The position numbers and the translations under genes are program-made. Under the pieces are notes generated by a model, which saw only the letters and a program-made list of their open reading frames with translations, had not been told where the DNA came from and made no database searches. DNA of 64,000 nucleotides, from positions 558,001 to 622,000 of the forward strand of contig JAOTOL010001450.1 in the NCBI GenBank assembly GCA_034440575.1, given 5' to 3'. Source of the stretch: Imbricaverruca yamaguchii (Eukaryota; Arthropoda; Thecostraca; Neoverrucidae). Below are positions 44,040-59,560 of the stretch, piece by piece. Every line of letters starts with the position of its first letter. Position 1 is the first letter of the stretch.

Positions 44040-44865
44040 TTCGCTACACTAAGCTAGGTTAAGTTAGGCTACATTTTTGTTTGCTACTTTGAACATCACT
44101 TTTAATGCCATCTTACCTAACTCCAATTCCCTTTTTTGGTGTAAACTTGCCTCCCTATAGGTTAGTTTTTTCTTTGAAATCTGTTGGATGGAAATTATAT
44201 TGGCCTGTAGAAAGCTACATCACCTTTTGCACTGAAAAGTTTCAAATCTGATAACACCAGACAAGCTTTGCCTATTACTTGGGACCTACCTAGGTAGGTA
44301 CATAGGTACCTTCCTAGAATCTTGTGATTATGTGACCATTGCCTTATGTTTTGAGTATTATTGCACTTTAAGCTACCCACAAAACAAGTTTTCGACATTT
44401 TGCCTCCATGAAGCAAGCATATAGGGTTAGGGTTTGGTTGAGGTTGGTTAGATTAGGTTAGGTTAGGTTTTTATATTTAGTTGAAAAAAATATCAAAAAC
44501 ATTTTTAAAATGTATTTTCCCAATAAATTTGTTTTCTGCAATAACAGATTAGGTTAGGTTAGGCTAGGTTTTGGTCCATTTTTATTTGCTTTTTAAGATT
44601 AAAACAAAAAATTATTTCAACAAATTCTGACATGGAATGTTAGATAGTAAATTCATGCTTGAAGACGTTTTTGAATCCATGTGCTGTACCGTTCTAAAGC
44701 AATGCTTATGAATTCATGAGCATCTGGGGCAGTCATATTAATATGACTAAAACCAATCAAGACCACTCATTTTCTGTGCAATTGTTTACTTTTCAGTTTG
44801 TGAGCAAAATAACACCAAAAAGAGGCTTTGAGTTTGATAAAGAAGCAATGTTAAAAAAGCAACAG
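44040..44865. other. CpG-poor sequence with GGTTAGGTTAGG stretches
   Basis: taggttaggttaggttttta (44455) and ttaggttaggttaggctagg (44550) occur in AT-rich sequence with about three CpGs in 800 bp. Such runs are common interspersed sequence in arthropod genomes. No gene recognised. Confidence 0.5.
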
Positions 44866-44889
44866 AACCTAACACACGCCCGGAAGGGT

Positions 44890-45882
44890 CTCTTCAAATT
44901 TCGCGCACTGGAGGGGGGGGGGACAAATTCCGCCCCTTAAGATTTCGGCTCCTATTAACACTGGAGCAACGAAATTCACAGGGCGGATGGGGATGGTACT
45001 GAACTCTATTGTGTGTAAATTTCATGGCCTTAGGTCAATATCTTGAAGGTCAAATGAGGTAAAACTTCAAACTTTTATGGTTTTGCGTGGCTTGGCTTGT
45101 CATTGCTATGGATCACTGTGATTGTGCTTCAATGCTTCAAAATGGGCATCAGTGATGTTTTGGACATTACTAATGATGCAATAGAGATGCTAGACCGGAC
45201 ATTTGACTTCAGGTCACCTATACAGAAGCACTGTATCAGATCATTACTTCCTCCAGTTACCGAAACCGGGCCGCCCGTCGGACTGCTCCGTTGGGGGGGG
45301 GGCTCGGCGCAATCGGCTTCGCGAAGAAAGGAGTGAAGTACATAAATGTACTGAAAGTAGTGAAGCATTGAAACCGAACACTTTATATTTGAAGTACACA
45401 ATGACAAACAGTAGTTTTCAGGATGTGTAGGCAGTAGCATGCAAGTGATATCAATCGCATAACGGCCATTTGCATTTATGACAACATTTCAGTGGACGAA
45501 GCTCGGGGTTCCATTAACCTGTCATGAACTTGACCTGACATGACCTCGTTGAGCAAACATGACTTTGAAACTATATAGCATAACAATACACATAAAAAAG
45601 TCGTTGGTGTAGCCAATGACAATTCCCTTTTGCCAATATACGGGAAGCACATCAGCGCCGATTTTTGTTATCTGGCGCTACGATTAAGAAAAAACTAACG
45701 GCCCCTAACTCAAAAATGTTCGGCAGATTTCCGTTTTCTTCCTTTAAACAATGCGCCGGTCATTTCGAAGCAGGTACGCAAATAATGGTGTATATCGGCC
45801 GGTAAGATATGGAGTTATGTATTAAAAACCGGAGGGGTGGGCGAATTTCGCCCCCCCCCCCCTCCAGGGCGCGTGCTAACCT
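44890..45882 (+). mobile_element. Non-autonomous element with G/C-run ends (family G1, copy 2)
   Basis: The left end gcgcactggaggggggggg and the right end ccccctccagggcgcgtgc are inverted. The interior aligns with 10835-11768 (ttcggctcctattaacactg, tcaaggtcaaatgagg-type, gctcggcgcaatcggcttcg). No coding capacity. Confidence 0.85.
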
Positions 45883-45889
45883 AGCCTAA

Positions 45890-47800
<1,911 letters not shown>

Positions 47801-47814
47801 ACAAGGTATCATAT

Positions 47815-48385
47815 ACAATATAATTAATTAATTATTTAATTATATAACTATAATATAACCATAACTATAATATAACTACAACTATAATATAACTATAACT
47901 ATAATATAACTATAACTATGATATAACTATAACTATAATATAACTATAACTATAATATAACTAACTATAATACAACTATAACTATAATATAACTATAACT
48001 ATAATAGAACTATAACTACAATATAACTATAACTATAATACAACTATAACTATAATATAACTATACTATAATATAACTATAACTATAATATAACTATAAC
48101 TATAATATAACTTAATATAATATAACTATAATATAATATAACTATAACTATAATATAACTATAACTATAATATAACTATAACTATAATATAACTATAACT
48201 ATAATATAACTATAACTATAATATAACTATAACTATAATATAACTATAACTATAATATAACTATAACTATAATATAACTATAACTATAATATAACTATAA
48301 CTATAATATAACTATAACTATAATAGAACTATAACTATAATACAACTATAACTATAATATAACTATAACTATAATATAACTATAA
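47815..48385. repeat. AT-rich tandem repeat, ~17-bp unit (tataactataactataa)
   Basis: About 33 copies with sporadic substitutions. Confidence 0.97.
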
Positions 48386-48389
48386 TTAA

Positions 48390-48770
48390 TCGTCACGGAC
48401 GGCGGTGCACCTTCATCACGCCTGCCCTCGTTAGTAGTGCATCCCTCGGCCCGTCTTATGGGCACAGTACACCCTGTGTTCGGCCACACAGCCATACCCG
48501 AACCAGCAACTGTTCCTGGGATTGCCTGAGAGCACTGTGGTGACATCAACACTGCGCATTCGCGAGTACAGAATGGACAGCAGACTATAGAGCGGTTGTT
48601 AGCTATACGCCGCACTGGTGAGTGTTCCTCTCTTCCTCACGTCGCAATCAAACGGCCGATGACAATTCACTGATCGGGATTTCATTCGTACAAAAAGCTA
48701 TACCATGTGAACCGAGACGTTTATTCGTAGCCGTGCCGGTGGATTATTTCGTGTCCCATTGCTCCTCTCC
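48390..48770. other. Intergenic, nothing recognised
   Basis: No supported feature. Confidence 0.35.
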
Positions 48771-48774
48771 GCAT

Positions 48775-48855
48775 CACCGCCGCCTCCACCGCCACCACCG
48801 ATGCCACCGCCACGTCATCAATTATTATCCGCCGCCACCGCCACCGCCACCGCCA

Positions 48856-48887
<32 letters not shown>

Positions 48888-48945
48888 ACCACCGCCTCCA
48901 CCTCCACCACCGCCACCGCCTCCACCACCTCCACCACCATCAACG
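48775..48945. repeat. (CCN)n trinucleotide tract (ccaccg/ccacca)
   Basis: A simple-repeat tract that translates as poly-Pro or poly-Gly; flanking frames show no gene. Confidence 0.95.
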
Positions 48946-48949
48946 CATC

Positions 48950-49395
48950 GTTGTTTGTGCAGGATTACTGATCCCATGACTGGAGGAAATCGACCACGAG
49001 CTCTGCAAGGTGAAAAAAATGTCGCTCCAACACCTGTCGCATTCATGAGTTCACCCGGCGTCCATGCCAAATAACCCACTGAGGTGACCCAATGCGACCT
49101 GCGGATTCGGTCGCATGCATTGTTCAATGTTTGTTCATTGCATCAGTTGCATCAGTTGCATCGATTCTGTCGCATTGCCAGCTCCATTAGCTGAATGAGG
49201 GAGTTCGGCAGCTTCTCACCACATCAGATATAGTCTAGCTCAAATGACACTACGCTGCATTGGATAAACACAAGTCATCCAGCTGGTCGCAATATAGCCG
49301 AATCAACTGACGCGCCCAAAAATCTCAACTACACACACACGCGGGCACACGCGCGAATATCACCAAACCTGCTGGGTGGCTACTGATGTCGGCTT
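48950..49395. other. Intergenic, nothing recognised
   Basis: Short tandem gcatcagttgcatcagttgc at 49140-49165. Confidence 0.35.
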
Positions 49396-49399
49396 CGGC

Positions 49400-49570
49400 G
49401 GTGGGCGGGGAGGGGTGTTGCTCAGACGGTGTGCGGACCAAGTGAGGTATAACTGGCGATGAGGTGCTGTCCGAGTGTGGTGACAGCTGGTGAGTGGTCA
49501 CATGACAACGAAGTTGGGAAATACACCACTACTAGCGACTATATCGAACAAGTCTGTCGCCGATCAAAAT
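49400..49570 (-). repeat. Second arm of the inverted duplication with 38450-38620
   Basis: Reverse complement of the first arm, including cggtgtgcggaccaagtgag gt and gtcaccacactcggacagca on the opposite strand. Confidence 0.85.
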
Positions 49571-49881
<311 letters not shown>

Positions 49882-49979
49882 ACGTGAGCTGATGTAGAAT
49901 CCAATGAAAAAATATTTGCAGAAAACGTAATATTCTCTTCCATATTCTCGGCATTGCTATCGCAGTCATATGCTTAACA

Positions 49980-50957
49980 CTCGCACGTCCGGTGGACCGC
50001 GCCAACTTCGCATGTCCGGGGGGCAGATGTCTGCCCCCCCAAAGATCTCTAGAACTATGCTAGCTAAAGACAAACGGAAAACGGCGTTGGATAGCTGGTA
50101 ATGGGCTCCATCGAAAGTGTTTTGGTCATTTTTCGCTCAAGTCAACAGTCAGGTCACTGGGTCATCATGGGTCAAATTCGACTAGATCAGGTGGGACTCA
50201 GATATTGACACATATCACAGGACCTGTAACGGATAGAAACAAACGGCGAACGCTATTCGACAGTCATTGAAATGCGCTACCGACAATATGCGGTGTAATT
50301 TAAGGTCGGGTCAACCGAAACCCAGGCCAAGGTCATGAATTCATGACCTCTGGTCAAGGCCTAGGGAGGTCATGTCATATATCAATCGTCACGTCTTGAC
50401 GATACAAGCGCAATGGCGGTAATTTCGGCCTTCTATCTCAATGCAGTGCGATGTAATGCGCATAAATGTGTATTGATCTCAGGTGACCTCAGAGACCTTG
50501 GTGAGGTCACTGAGCAAAAATGTCAGCGGTAACATTGAGCATAGCTTCCATCTACATGCCAGAACCGTTGTGAGATCATTCCGAGCGCAAATATGTAACT
50601 AGGAAACATATAATGGGGAAGCCATGGCAGCGACCTGACGTAGGGTCAATGCTACGAAAAAAACGATATACATATTACGGTCCCTGATGAGATCATGACA
50701 TGCTATAAGTTTGAAATCAATCACCCAATTATTGTGTAATTTATGCCACCTAGAAGTCCGAGTGTAGTTGGGTCACTTCGCCTGACCTGGTGACCTGACC
50801 TAAGATGACCCAGGGTTAAAAGTGTATGAGGATCTGCGAAAAAGACCAATGAACAGCTATGCGAAGTTTGGCCTTGCTAACCCGATTAGTTTGGCAGAAA
50901 ATGAGGACAAACCGGAGGGGGGCAGATATCCGCCCCCACCCGGACGTGCGCGGGACT
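49980..50957. mobile_element. Non-autonomous element with G-run inverted ends (family G3)
   Basis: The left end gcacgtccgg...ggggggcagatgtctgcccc and the right end ggaggggggcagatatccgc ... cccggacgtgcgc are inverted. The ~980-bp interior contains repeated aggtca/gggtca strings (tcaggtcactgggtcatcat; tcgcctgacctggtgacctg) but no ORF. The left end has ~20 extra bases splitting the repeat. Confidence 0.82.
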
Positions 50958-50959
50958 AG

Positions 50960-51815
50960 GACACAGAGAAAAGAGCATGATCAGAGCTGAAGAAGATTTA
51001 TAGCACAGGCACAAAGTTCAAAATGATCAATTAACGATGACAATACAATTTTTATTGGTGAACCTAAGCGTGGAGAAAAACAATTTCCCAAGCTGCTAAT
51101 GTTTAGAATGTTCTGCATGAATTGCAAATGTACCCAAAGATAGCGACCATTTGGGAACTGCGGGCTTCAGTAGTATATCTGACCTGACGCATCAAAATAC
51201 CAGAAGTTTTGGGACATCAAAGGTGATTGTGAACCTCTCATCTCCTCTCCTCTCCTTCCATGTCGTGTTCCACTTATCACTCGGATGCTCGTATCTGCCC
51301 CAAGCTATCTGCATTGCCGGCATACCGACGTAAGTGCAACACGGCCAATATACAAGTAGCAACGGTCACACCTGAAAAAGCTCCGGCAGAGCTATTATAC
51401 CTCGTCCCACGCCTCGCCAACTCTCCATACACACGACGGACGTATGACGTGTGGGCGAGACTCGGGTTGCGGCAGCACCTACCTGGATCCGACCCGCCAC
51501 TACGACGATCTCAGCTGTGCCTGCAGGCGACGCTGGGCCGGCGGTTTTATAGCCGGCCTCCGGCGCACTGGAGGAGCCTTGGCAACACACCGCGTCACGT
51601 GTTATCGGCGACGCTTGGCTGCCGAGGGGGAGGGGAGGGGGGATTCCCCGGTGCAGTGGCAGAGATCGGAGGTCGGCCGGCCGGAATGCCGGGGCGGGGG
51701 CGGGGGCGGTTGGCGTTAGTCGGGTTACTCCCTAACACGAGTTATTGGGGTGTGCTGGGCACAGGGTGTAATGCTGCATGCTCGCGGTCAGTTCGGAGGC
51801 GTTGCGTTTGCTTCC
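50960..51815. other. Intergenic, nothing recognised
   Basis: GC-rich from 51380; a few open frames without domains. Confidence 0.35.
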
Positions 51816-51820
51816 TCGGG

Positions 51821-54800
51821 CATGGGTGTAACCACTGGGGGTGGGGGGCGGCATGTCCCCCAACTTCTGAAAGGTGGCGATTTGTCCCCTCCAATTTCTT
51901 TCGTGTTCCGCAGGCCTTAGCTATCTGAGGGTGGTCGCCGCAAAATTACATGTAATCATTTTTACAGTGATACAATATATATATGTATACAAGAGAATCA
52001 CCGAAAATACCGGAAGCCGATCTATCCAATTCACGAGTCTGTCGCCACACAAGCTCCGAATGCTAAATCAGCAAACGTTAGAAATGTATCCTACCGGGTC
52101 ATTCTTGACTAACACGAACGCTGACCATCTTGTGTTCTCGCTTGGATGGAAAATCGTGCTTTGCGAGGCAACAGATTCGCATCATCGCAAGGCTTTATAC
52201 GTCTTAGGCTGCATTCCCCTGCGCATATATTGGTATCTGTTCAGGAAACGTGACTGGGTATCCTTGGGTAACTTCAAGACCATGAAACAGTTATGGACAG
52301 CCCTAAGCAAGTATGTTAAATTAACGTCGTATTTGTATTCAGCGACGAGTTCGCCAGAGAAGTGTTTGTATTCGCATCGGCATTCAGCGATGGGTTTATG
52401 ATCGTTCAAATCAATTACCACAAATGCTTTTCCTTGCACTAAATACGCTGCAAACAACTGCACAGGTCTCACGTTACCACTTCAATGGTCAAGGCATCAC
52501 GAAAACAGGTTTCCTCGGTCGCCTCCATTTATTTCTCGTTTTCACCAAAACCCGCCCAAATATAGCCCCAGGCGATAACCGGTGATGAACCATTGTGTAA
52601 TATATGAAACTGGCGCATGTCAAGGTCAAACTTCAAGGTCAAAGGTAGGTTTATTTATTACATGACGATATTAAAACGGTATCGATCGAACACACGGCTC
52701 GGCTGCCATCGCTTCAATTTCCATCAAATGGGCGTCATTCGATGTGGCTTGTTAGGCGGCATCAGAAAGCTAAACAATCGAATTGTTGTTCCGGATCAAA
52801 GATCGAGCTGATTCTTCGGCCGCCTCAATTTTTTCTCTCGTTTTCGCTCAAACCTATCCAACTCTGGTATCAAGCAATAGCCAGCGGTGAACACCCGAAT
52901 TACATTTCAAACCCGGACATGTCAAGGTCAAAGGTTTGATTTAGTTTTTCGATGACCTCGCGTTTCATCTCTGAGGCTTCGTTTTGCAGAAATGGATGTC
53001 ATTCGACGTCGCTTGTTGTGCGGTGCCAGAAAGTTGATAATTCACAATAATCTCGCCGGGTTAAAATTCAAGCTGATTTCTTCAATCGCCTCGGTTTTGG
53101 GGAGTTTTCAAAAGCATAGCCTACCGGCCAAAGCCTACCCAGATCTACTATCAAGCGATAGCCCATGGACAACCTTGGAGGAACATTTTTACACCGGGAT
53201 ATATCAAGGTCAAAATTCAAGGTCAAAGGCTAGTTTGAATTATTTCGAAGTTCGCGAAGTGACTTGTCACTATGGTTCAATTTGCACCAAATGGGTGTCA
53301 TTCGACGTGGTTTGTGCATTATTATATTATTACGAACTCGAACTAACTTCGAAGGCCAAAGGCCAAACCGATTTCTTGGGTCGCCGCGCATTTTTTATTC
53401 GCCCTGATCTACCCACATGTGGTATCAAGCATTAGCCTGCGGTGAATCTCATGTAGCATTTCAAACCGGGACATGTCCATGTCAAACTAGAAGATCGAAA
53501 TTTAGCATAAATTGCCCGAAGTTATCGTGCCTCATTGCTAGGTCTTCAATTTTCATCACGTGGGTGTCATTCAACGTGACGTGAGGTACTCTAACAAACC
53601 GATAAAAATCACATTAATTTGCAAAATCAAAGGTCGAACTCATTTCATGTCGCCCCGCGCTTCTTCGTTTTCTCACACAGCCGCCCATGTTTGGTGTCAA
53701 GAGATAGCCCGTGGGCAACCGTCGAGTAACATTTTAACCCGGGACATGTCAGTTCAAGCCTCAATATCAATGGTTAGTTTTAATTATTCAAAGTCCTGGC
53801 GTTTCGTCGCTACGGCTTCAATTTGCATTCTGTGGGTGTTATTCGGCGTGGCCTGCCGTACGTTATCAGAATGTTGAGATATCGAAATAATTTCGAAGGC
53901 GTCGGACGTCCTATGTGTGTACAATGATTGGGTCTAATATGAATAAGAGGATCAAATCTCTTGTTGTTTGCTGCCGTTGTGATAACAGGCACCCATATCC
54001 TATTTGACTAGGAGCTCCCCCAAGAAATTCGTCATAACCTGCTCGGACGGCGCTCCCATCGCTGCCACTGCCACATTGATTTTAAAATTTACAGTCATAT
54101 TGATGTTCTGGACATGCTTTGCACAATGGTTGAATAGAAGTTGTGAAATTAGCAAGAGAAGCCACACGTGAGTGCGTGCTATTTTATAACCAGCCGGAGT
54201 TCATGCCGCGAGAGAGCAATGCTGTAATCGGGGGTGGATCGAGGAATTGTCATGGGGGCACTTGTCTGGAGGGGCGCCATTTCTTTAGATCGGCGCTACT
54301 GCGAAATCACCTGGATGGGCGCCTCTAGCTGAAAGATTCGAGAGAGCGGGATGCACTCGATCCTTCCCGAAGCCTTTCCTTCCAAAGGGGCTCCCCTTTT
54401 CACATGAGCGCCTTAGCAGAACAATTCGAACGGGTGCACTGGAACCTTTCAAAGTAGCGCCTTTTCCCGGTCGGAGGGACGACACTTTCCATGTGGGTGG
54501 CACATGCCCTCAGTGCCGTACCTTTTATCCGCCCTGGTTGTCATTGCATCTCAATGTCTCTACGTAAAGCAGGAAAGCATGGGGGAGTCTATTGGGTGTC
54601 TATATTTATTACAATAAAATCATCGTCCAATATTTTCGTTTTTTGCCTGCTACAAGAGGGCAACGTTTAAGGTACTTATAGCATTGCTCTGTGGTGATTG
54701 TGAAGTCGGGACCAGCACATGAGACATAAAGTTCAAAGACAGCGATAATGATTGAAACTTGCTATTTTTGGTGGAACGTTTTGTTCCCAAAATATGATTT

Positions 54801-54957
54801 TCAACAATGGTGAATCTGAAAGCCAGACGCTGAAAATAGTAGCTGAAATCCAAGAATTTTTTTTTCGGATGTGGGTGGTAAGGTCCCTGTATCCTATCCA
54901 AACTTACCGCGTCCCTGATTTGTCCCACCTATTTTCTAAACTGTGGTTACACCCATG
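51821..54957 (+). mobile_element. ~3.1-kb repeat element D, copy 2, with inverted termini
   Basis: It opens catgggtgtaaccactggg and closes ctgtggttacacccatg, so the ends are inverted ~15-bp repeats. The middle holds about six diverged ~250-bp sub-repeats (52600-53870). Their landmarks are gtgtcattcgacgtggctt, caaaggtcgaactcatttc, ggtatcaagcgatagcc and cgggacatgtcaaggtcaaa. No transposase was recognised; the open frame at 52182-52472 (minus) lies inside the repeat. No target duplication is obvious. Confidence 0.78.
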
Positions 54958-54959
54958 AC

Positions 54960-56160
54960 CTCGTGAGTGGTTACCCTCTCGGGGATGGTTACTACCTGGG
55001 GAGTGGTTGCTACCTGCGAAGTTTCTGCCACCTCGTGAGTGGCTACCACATGGGGAGTGCTGACCAGTTCTGAATAATGTTTTGAGCAAGCTGTGTCTGT
55101 AAGTAGTACTCAGGCACATTTTCAACAGCAAGAATGCATGAAGCGCGTTGTCCGAAATGTCCGTTGTTTTTGCGTAAAAATATGCAAGTATAGATAGTTG
55201 CAATAATGGAATCAAGCACGAGAAACGGACGAAATATGTCGGCATTTATTGATATGCTTCAGTCTTCGCTGCATTCAAATGCATTCCATTGCACGTGTGC
55301 TATTGCAATTTACACCTCCATCTTTGGCTGGCTCGAACAACCGTCGAACATAAATAATGCACTCAAACTTTCGTTTATCGAATACATCCCTTATGTATCG
55401 GAAGAATGGTATGCGTCCGGGGGTCAACTTTAGCAGTGGCAGTGAAAATGACGGCAGGAGTGGAAATACCCTTTCTCTCTAAAAGAAAATCTCCCTGAAG
55501 CCGTTCCTTGATCACCAAAATATACCAGAAAGTCCAAATTTAATGTTGCCTGAACCTGCTTGCATCATTGTTCATTTTCACTCTGATGTAAAGAGCTTTC
55601 GAAGGACATTCATTCTCCCAGGACCCACACTGACGTTTTTTAAAGCTAGCAAACATGCAATGTGTATGCGAACTGAATCAGTAGTCACGATTCGCTTACC
55701 ACACTTTTCAGTGCAGCACAATGACGAAATTCATCAATTCGTGATTCCGTGCTGTACCCAGGCGAGGTGACAATTGTCACGCGCTGTGAGGTTGTGGGCC
55801 CGCATGAATCGTACCTGTACTCGAAAAAGAAACGCACAGGAGTCCGGACAAGTCACGCGGCATACTCCCCAGCAGGGAACTAAGCCAGTGGACTGCGTGC
55901 ATTACCACGATCGGTGCGCCTCGATTTTCCACGCATCCAAACATATTTTCCTCTCGCATTCGAGTGATTGCGTTGGAAAACGTCACGTGACCTCTCGAGC
56001 TGACCGGGACGTGCGCCCTTCACTGGCAGCAGTGTGTGTCGCTCCGGCGCGACTGGCGACTGGCGACTAGCGACTGGCAACAGCTCAGCAGGCGGTCGAG
56101 GCGGTAGCTTGAGTGGTCGCGAGGTGGTCACCGTCCTTCTCAAGTGCACGAATTACACGA
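54960..56160. other. Intergenic, short degenerate repeats, no gene
   Basis: A loose 25-bp repeat (gtgagtggttaccctctcgg type) occupies 54961-55065. Open plus frames at 55206-55433 and 55543-55770 match nothing I recognise. Confidence 0.4.
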
Positions 56161-56164
56161 ACTT

Positions 56165-56325
56165 AGAACAAGAATAGAGAAAGGATGCGTACAACATTAG
56201 AGATTTAGATGTCCTATTAGGCGGCAAGCTAGCGGTTTCCTCTGATGTGACACACAATGTCACAAAAGCCAACAGGGCGCTAGGTACATTCATCAGATCA
56301 TTCCAGACAGATGGAAGGGAAGGAA
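56165..56325 (+). pseudogene. CR1/L2-like LINE reverse-transcriptase fragment
   Basis: The plus frame reads IRDLDVLLGGKLAVSSDVTH and then NVTKANRALGTFIRSF, matching the [KR]DLGVL..L..S.H....V.KAN..LG.I+R.F block of CR1/L2-type ORF2. It ends at the (AT)n run. Confidence 0.8.
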
Positions 56326-56342
56326 AAGAAGAATGTGTTCAG

Positions 56343-56344
<2 letters not shown>

Positions 56345-56432
<88 letters not shown>
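56345..56432. repeat. (AT)n microsatellite
   Basis: About 43 AT copies directly after the LINE fragment. Confidence 0.98.
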
Positions 56433-56433
<1 letters not shown>

Positions 56434-56469
56434 TAGCATATAGACTTGTGTATGTTACATATATACCTA

Positions 56470-57090
56470 TTTCTATATCCAAAATGTGAGGGGTGTATAA
56501 GGGAGGGATCGTCTTCGGATGACAGCCCCTGGACAAAACTCTTGCTCCACCACTGCGTCCGATGCCGCAGTTCGGTACAAGAGGGCTAATGGGGGTTGGG
56601 GTTGGGTATACTTTACGGGGAACTTCTCGAGAAGAGAGTGAAACAATATTAGTGGCGTGTAAGTAAAACATAAAAAAACACGCATCATAGTGTCAAGGTG
56701 CAGTTTGAAATCTATCATGTATGTCAATTGGTGGAACGAATGCTCACGAGTCGTGGGACAAGCGCCTGACTCACAATGGCTTTTCCCGGCTATCCCTGGA
56801 GGAAAAACCGCTATCACGGGACATCACTAAAACACTGCGATAGTGCGGACAAGTGCACGCCATGATAGGAGGCGAACCGTCCGATAACACGGCACAATAC
56901 CGCCTGCAACGACAAGCTGAGCTTATCTGTCGCGAAGATGCCCTAATCCGCGCCGGACCGGCAGGGGAATTCACCTTCGCCGGGCCCGGGAGAGAGGGAG
57001 GGGGCTCAGGGAAGCTCACCCTCCCACCTTCTTCCGATCTGACCAGGGCTATCCGTTAGACAGCCCTGGTCCTGGAGAGCCCACAGCGTG
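56470..57090. other. Sequence between LINE remnants, no gene
   Basis: A short palindrome occurs at 57044-57070 (ccagggctatccgttagaca gccctgg), followed by tgtgtgtg. This may belong to the 3' end of the LINE downstream. Confidence 0.35.
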
Positions 57091-57539
57091 TGTGTGTGAG
57101 TGTGAGTTAATTTTGCCAGCCTGCCACCGTGTGGTGATATCGGCTGGTTCCGGTTGAAGAGAAGATGTGTAAGAGAGTGAGTAGCGTAGAGTAGGAGGAT
57201 GAATTCGAGGTGAAGGCTTAGTAGAGTCGTCGAGCAGTGGTGAAATAGAGTTGAGATGGTCTTGAAGAGTAGAGCTGAGGTAGTCCGGATCGGTTGAAGA
57301 TGTAAAGCTGGCGCAATAGAGTTGTTTGAGAGCCGGAGATGATGAAGTCGAGAGAGGGGGTTAGTCCGGTCGGTGCCACATTGTGGTATGGGGCATAGTG
57401 GGGGGGGGGGGGGTCGGGTCATCGCCATAGGTGAATATTGCAAGAACATATTTTTTTGTTTTGCTTTTTTGTTTTGATTTTTTTTTTTTTTTAATTTTTT
57501 ATATGGGTTAGTTTGAAAGGGTTTTTGTTTTAATTTTTT

Positions 57540-58003
57540 GCTATGTATGTTTGCTTCTGTGTCTGCGTGTTCGTTGCCGTGTATGTTTGTGTCACTTGGG
57601 ATCCAGAGAAGTGTTGGCCGTTGTGGTTAGTGAGTTGTTTGTGGATGTGTACTATTTTGGGTATGAGGGGGTGTTTGTATTTGGTGTGGGGTGTTATACT
57701 CTGTAATGCTGATTTTGCGTCTGTGGCTATGATATTGTGTTCAATTTTGGTGTTGTAGATGGGGAAGTATGCCGAGAAGATTGCGAATAATTATGTTGTG
57801 TATGTGGATGCTGTGTCGTGCAGACGGGCACATAGGATGACCCGCGGCGGTGCTGCGTTGGGGTACAGCAACGCCGCTATGCCCGTCTGCTGTGTATGTG
57901 ATTTGGAGCCGTCTGTATATATGATATTGTAGTTGGCGTACTGTGCTGTGAATTGTAGGAATAGTTGTATTTCCGCGTGGGTGGGTGTTTTTCGGTTTGT
58001 CAA
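57540..58003 (-). pseudogene. LINE RNase H domain (disrupted)
   Basis: YNIIYTDGSKSHTQQTGIAA (first catalytic Asp in TDGS) is followed after a TAA by ATDAKSALQSI (the SDSKSAL block). A frameshifted end then resembles IPSHTNIHGNEHADTEA, the usual C-terminal signature. Confidence 0.88.
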
Positions 58004-59560
58004 TGAGGAAGTGTGTGTTGGGTGTCGGTTGTTTCCACCATGCGATGGGTTGTGGGGGTGGTGCTGTCGTTGGGAGTGTTATATCTAGTGTGTTTGCGTG
58101 TCTGTATGCGGCAGCCTATTGTGATCTTTAGTCGTGTTGAATTCATGACTTGGTGTCTGCGCCTTGTGCGGAGTTTTAGTGCCTGGGTGCATGGATGTTG
58201 TTTCGTGAGTTGTGTCTTGGAATGGTACCTAAGTAGTGCTTCTGTTCGTCTGTGCTGTAGTTCTGGGATGCGGTTGTATATGTGAAGAGCGTGAGAAGGT
58301 GAGATGGTGTAAGCTCCTGTGACTATTTGTAGGCATTGACGTTGAATAGAATCTATAATTTTAAGGTTTGATTTAGCTGCGTTTTCGAAGAGTGGGGATC
58401 CGTATTCCATAATTGGCCGAATGAGTGATTTGTAAATGGTTAGAAGTGTGTTTCCGTCGGATCCCCAGTGTGTGCCAGAAAGTGGTTGTAGTATGTTGAT
58501 TCTTTTTTGGGCGCGTTTTTGTATGTTTAGGAGGTGTGGCCGAAAACTTAGTCGTTGGTCTAATGTGACACCTATAAATTTTGTTGTGGTGACAAATGGA
58601 ATGGGTAAGTTGTTTATTTTTAGGGGTTGTAGGTTTGTGTCTCTGTTGTAGCCGAAAATCATGCACTTGAATTTGAGTGGTACTATATGAAGGTTTAGTG
58701 TGGCAAGTTTGTTGTGGAGTTCTGTTAATGCGTGTTGTAGTACTGTTAGTGCATGTGTTGGCGCTTCTGTTTATGTTCATAATACTATGTCATCGGCGTA
58801 GATTGCAATTTTGGTCGAAAAGTTGTCGGTGATGGCTGAATTTAGAGCTAAAATGGAGTGTAGGGGACTGAACAACTGAGCCTTGAATGAAACCGATGGT
58901 GGGGAATTTGGAGTCTGAGGTGTGGGGCCCAATTTTGACTTGAAAAGATCTGTTGAGTAGATATAAATGTAGGTCGTGCATCAGTCTGCCTTGTATGTCT
59001 ATGTTGTTTAAGTGTTGCAGTAGTGCTCTTATGTTGATGGTGTCATAGGCTTGTTTTAGATCCAGGAATACGGCGACCGTGGAACGTTTCCTGGCCGCCG
59101 CTTCCTGGATGTTTGTGATGAGGTAAGTGAGGTTGTCTAGACATGATCGACTGGGAAGGAAGCCTGATTGAACAGGAGAGGTTATGTTTTGTGTTGGAAT
59201 GATATAGAGGAGGCGTTTTTTTTACAAGACGTTCGAATAGTTTGTGGAAGCAGCTAGTGAGGGCAATATGGCGATAGGAAGTGCAAAGAGGTGAATCCGT
59301 GTTTGGTTTAGATATGGGTATGAGAGAAGCGTGTAGCCAGGATTTTCGGTATGTATGTGTGGTCCATGCGGTGTTGTAAGTGTTGAGTAGTGTGTGCAGT
59401 GCTGACGTTGGTAGGTGTTTGAAGAGATAATAGTGAATGTCGTCCGGTCCTACACTTGTGTTACCTGTCTGTGCGATTGCTAGGATGCTAGGATTGCAGG
59501 GAGCCGCGCGAGGTGTCTGTTGGCGCCGCGGTTTTGTTTGTGGTATGTGTTGACGTGCTG
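58000..59560 (-). pseudogene. LINE reverse transcriptase (disrupted)
   Basis: GPDDIHYYLFKHLPTSALH, ASLIPISKPNTD, SYRHIALTSCFHKLFERLV, IYADDIV at about 58782-58802, and the distal KFIGVTLDQRLSFRPHL with RPIMEYGSPLFENAAKSNLK. Several frame changes; a segment seems missing just before GPDDI. Confidence 0.92.

Noticed and set aside
44450..44570. Internal telomere remnant (TTAGG)n
   Set aside because: The stretches are short, imperfect GGTTAGGTT runs of a type widespread in arthropod non-coding DNA, not a (TTAGG)n array.
48759..49127. Poly-proline or poly-glycine protein
   Set aside because: A pure CCN trinucleotide tract with no supporting flanking coding sequence.
52182..52472. 96-codon minus frame
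   Set aside because: It lies inside element D, is not kept in copy 1, and has no recognised domain.
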